Part shown: in pieces, positions 63,940 through 64,000 of the stretch
Layout: each line of letters begins with the position of its first letter
How positions within the stretch are numbered: position 1 is the stretch's first letter
Source: Phycisphaerae bacterium RAS2
GTDB lineage: Bacteria > Planctomycetota > Phycisphaerae > UBA1845 > UTPLA1
Length of the DNA stretch: 64,000 bases
NCBI GenBank assembly: GCA_007753915.1
Contig: CP036352.1
Span: 2,604,001 to 2,668,000 of the forward strand
Direction of reading: 5' to 3'
Notes under the pieces: model-generated
The model's database searches: none
The model's input: the letters and a program-made list of their open reading frames with translations, nothing else
What the model was told of the DNA's origin: nothing
Made by a program: the position numbers and the translations under genes

Positions 63940-64000
63940 ATGCCCGACGACGATGCAACTCCTGGCGGCATCATCCACACCTACCTCGGTTACGACCCCC
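63940..64000 (+). CDS. Start of an unidentified gene (3' partial)
   Basis: An ATG opens a frame that reaches the window end: 20 codons reading MPDDDATPGG and then IIHTYLGYDP. I do not recognise the family from so little, and no ribosome site is clear. It may be a real gene cut by the window edge. Confidence 0.5.
   Translation, partial: MPDDDATPGGIIHTYLGYDP

Noticed and set aside
1-64000. tRNA, rRNA, integrase, transposase or attachment sites
   Set aside because: Looked for but none could be supported; the hairpins seen do not form tRNA cloverleafs and no recombinase motif appears in any plausible protein.

Overview
The window reads as a chromosomal piece of a GC-rich, diderm bacterium, most likely a planctomycete of the Phycisphaerae type. 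Reasons: secreted proteins ending in dockerin-like EF-hand repeats or in a motif/helix/arginine sorting tail, Cys-rich ACC-type repeats, a single-chain (eukaryote/archaeal-type) glycyl-tRNA synthetase, a deoxyhypusine-synthase-like enzyme, DUF1736-type TPR membrane proteins, and outer-membrane functions (an MCE/Mla-like transporter, ADP-heptose epimerase). This placement is inference from gene content. I see no rRNA, tRNA, CRISPR array, prophage or insertion sequence.

Layout. 0-6 kb: spermidine-synthase/TPR protein (cut by the window edge), cyclase/formamidase, LEA-like repeat protein, an orphan plus-strand terminator with a possible small RNA, two coupled PilZ proteins, hflX. 6-13 kb: secreted thrombospondin-type-3 and FG-GAP/dockerin proteins, a broken copy of the 3' end of glyS, intact glyS with an AT-rich internal segment, a TPR lipoprotein. 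13-19 kb: universal stress protein, GNAT-nitrilase fusion, KtrB/KtrA potassium uptake, a Fur-family regulator, a polyferredoxin. 19-23 kb: a minus-strand coupled operon (fatty acid hydroxylase, small anchored protein, HTTM-DCC fusion) behind a TIGR01777 epimerase. 23-31 kb: a secreted LVIVD-repeat protein, a giant SRPBCC x3 / WD40 protein co-transcribed with a TetR regulator that has a perfect palindrome at its start codon, then selD and a YceH-family gene. 31-43 kb: HIT hydrolase, dGTPase-like protein, threonine dehydrogenase/KBL pair, YbaK-like deacylase, and a block of envelope glycosyltransferases. 43-49 kb: gamma-class carbonic anhydrase-like protein, a hidden selenoprotein, MlaE/F/D-like transporter, thioredoxin reductase. 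48-64 kb: purB, pyrE, der, hutH, hldD, two TPR membrane proteins, a GT2/DUF2304 pair and a deoxyhypusine synthase-like gene.

The main discovery is that two genes are hidden or truncated by in-frame UGA codons that should be read as selenocysteine. selD begins 29 codons upstream of its longest uninterrupted frame and carries UGA at codon 18, in the catalytic loop where SelD proteins have Cys or Sec. An ArsC-family thioredoxin-fold protein at 43728-44081 carries UGA at codon 15 in a UxxC motif. Each UGA is followed by a perfect hairpin of the bacterial SECIS kind. The cell therefore very probably inserts selenocysteine; selA, selB and selC are not in this window.

Other points of interest: a mosaic glyS (about 42% GC over 300 nt inside a gene near 60%) with a roughly 85% identical glyS fragment 1.3 kb away; the SRPBCC-WD40-TetR module; the HTTM-DCC operon; and the orphan terminator at 2.9 kb. 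All percentages are hand counts or hand alignments; no searches were run.
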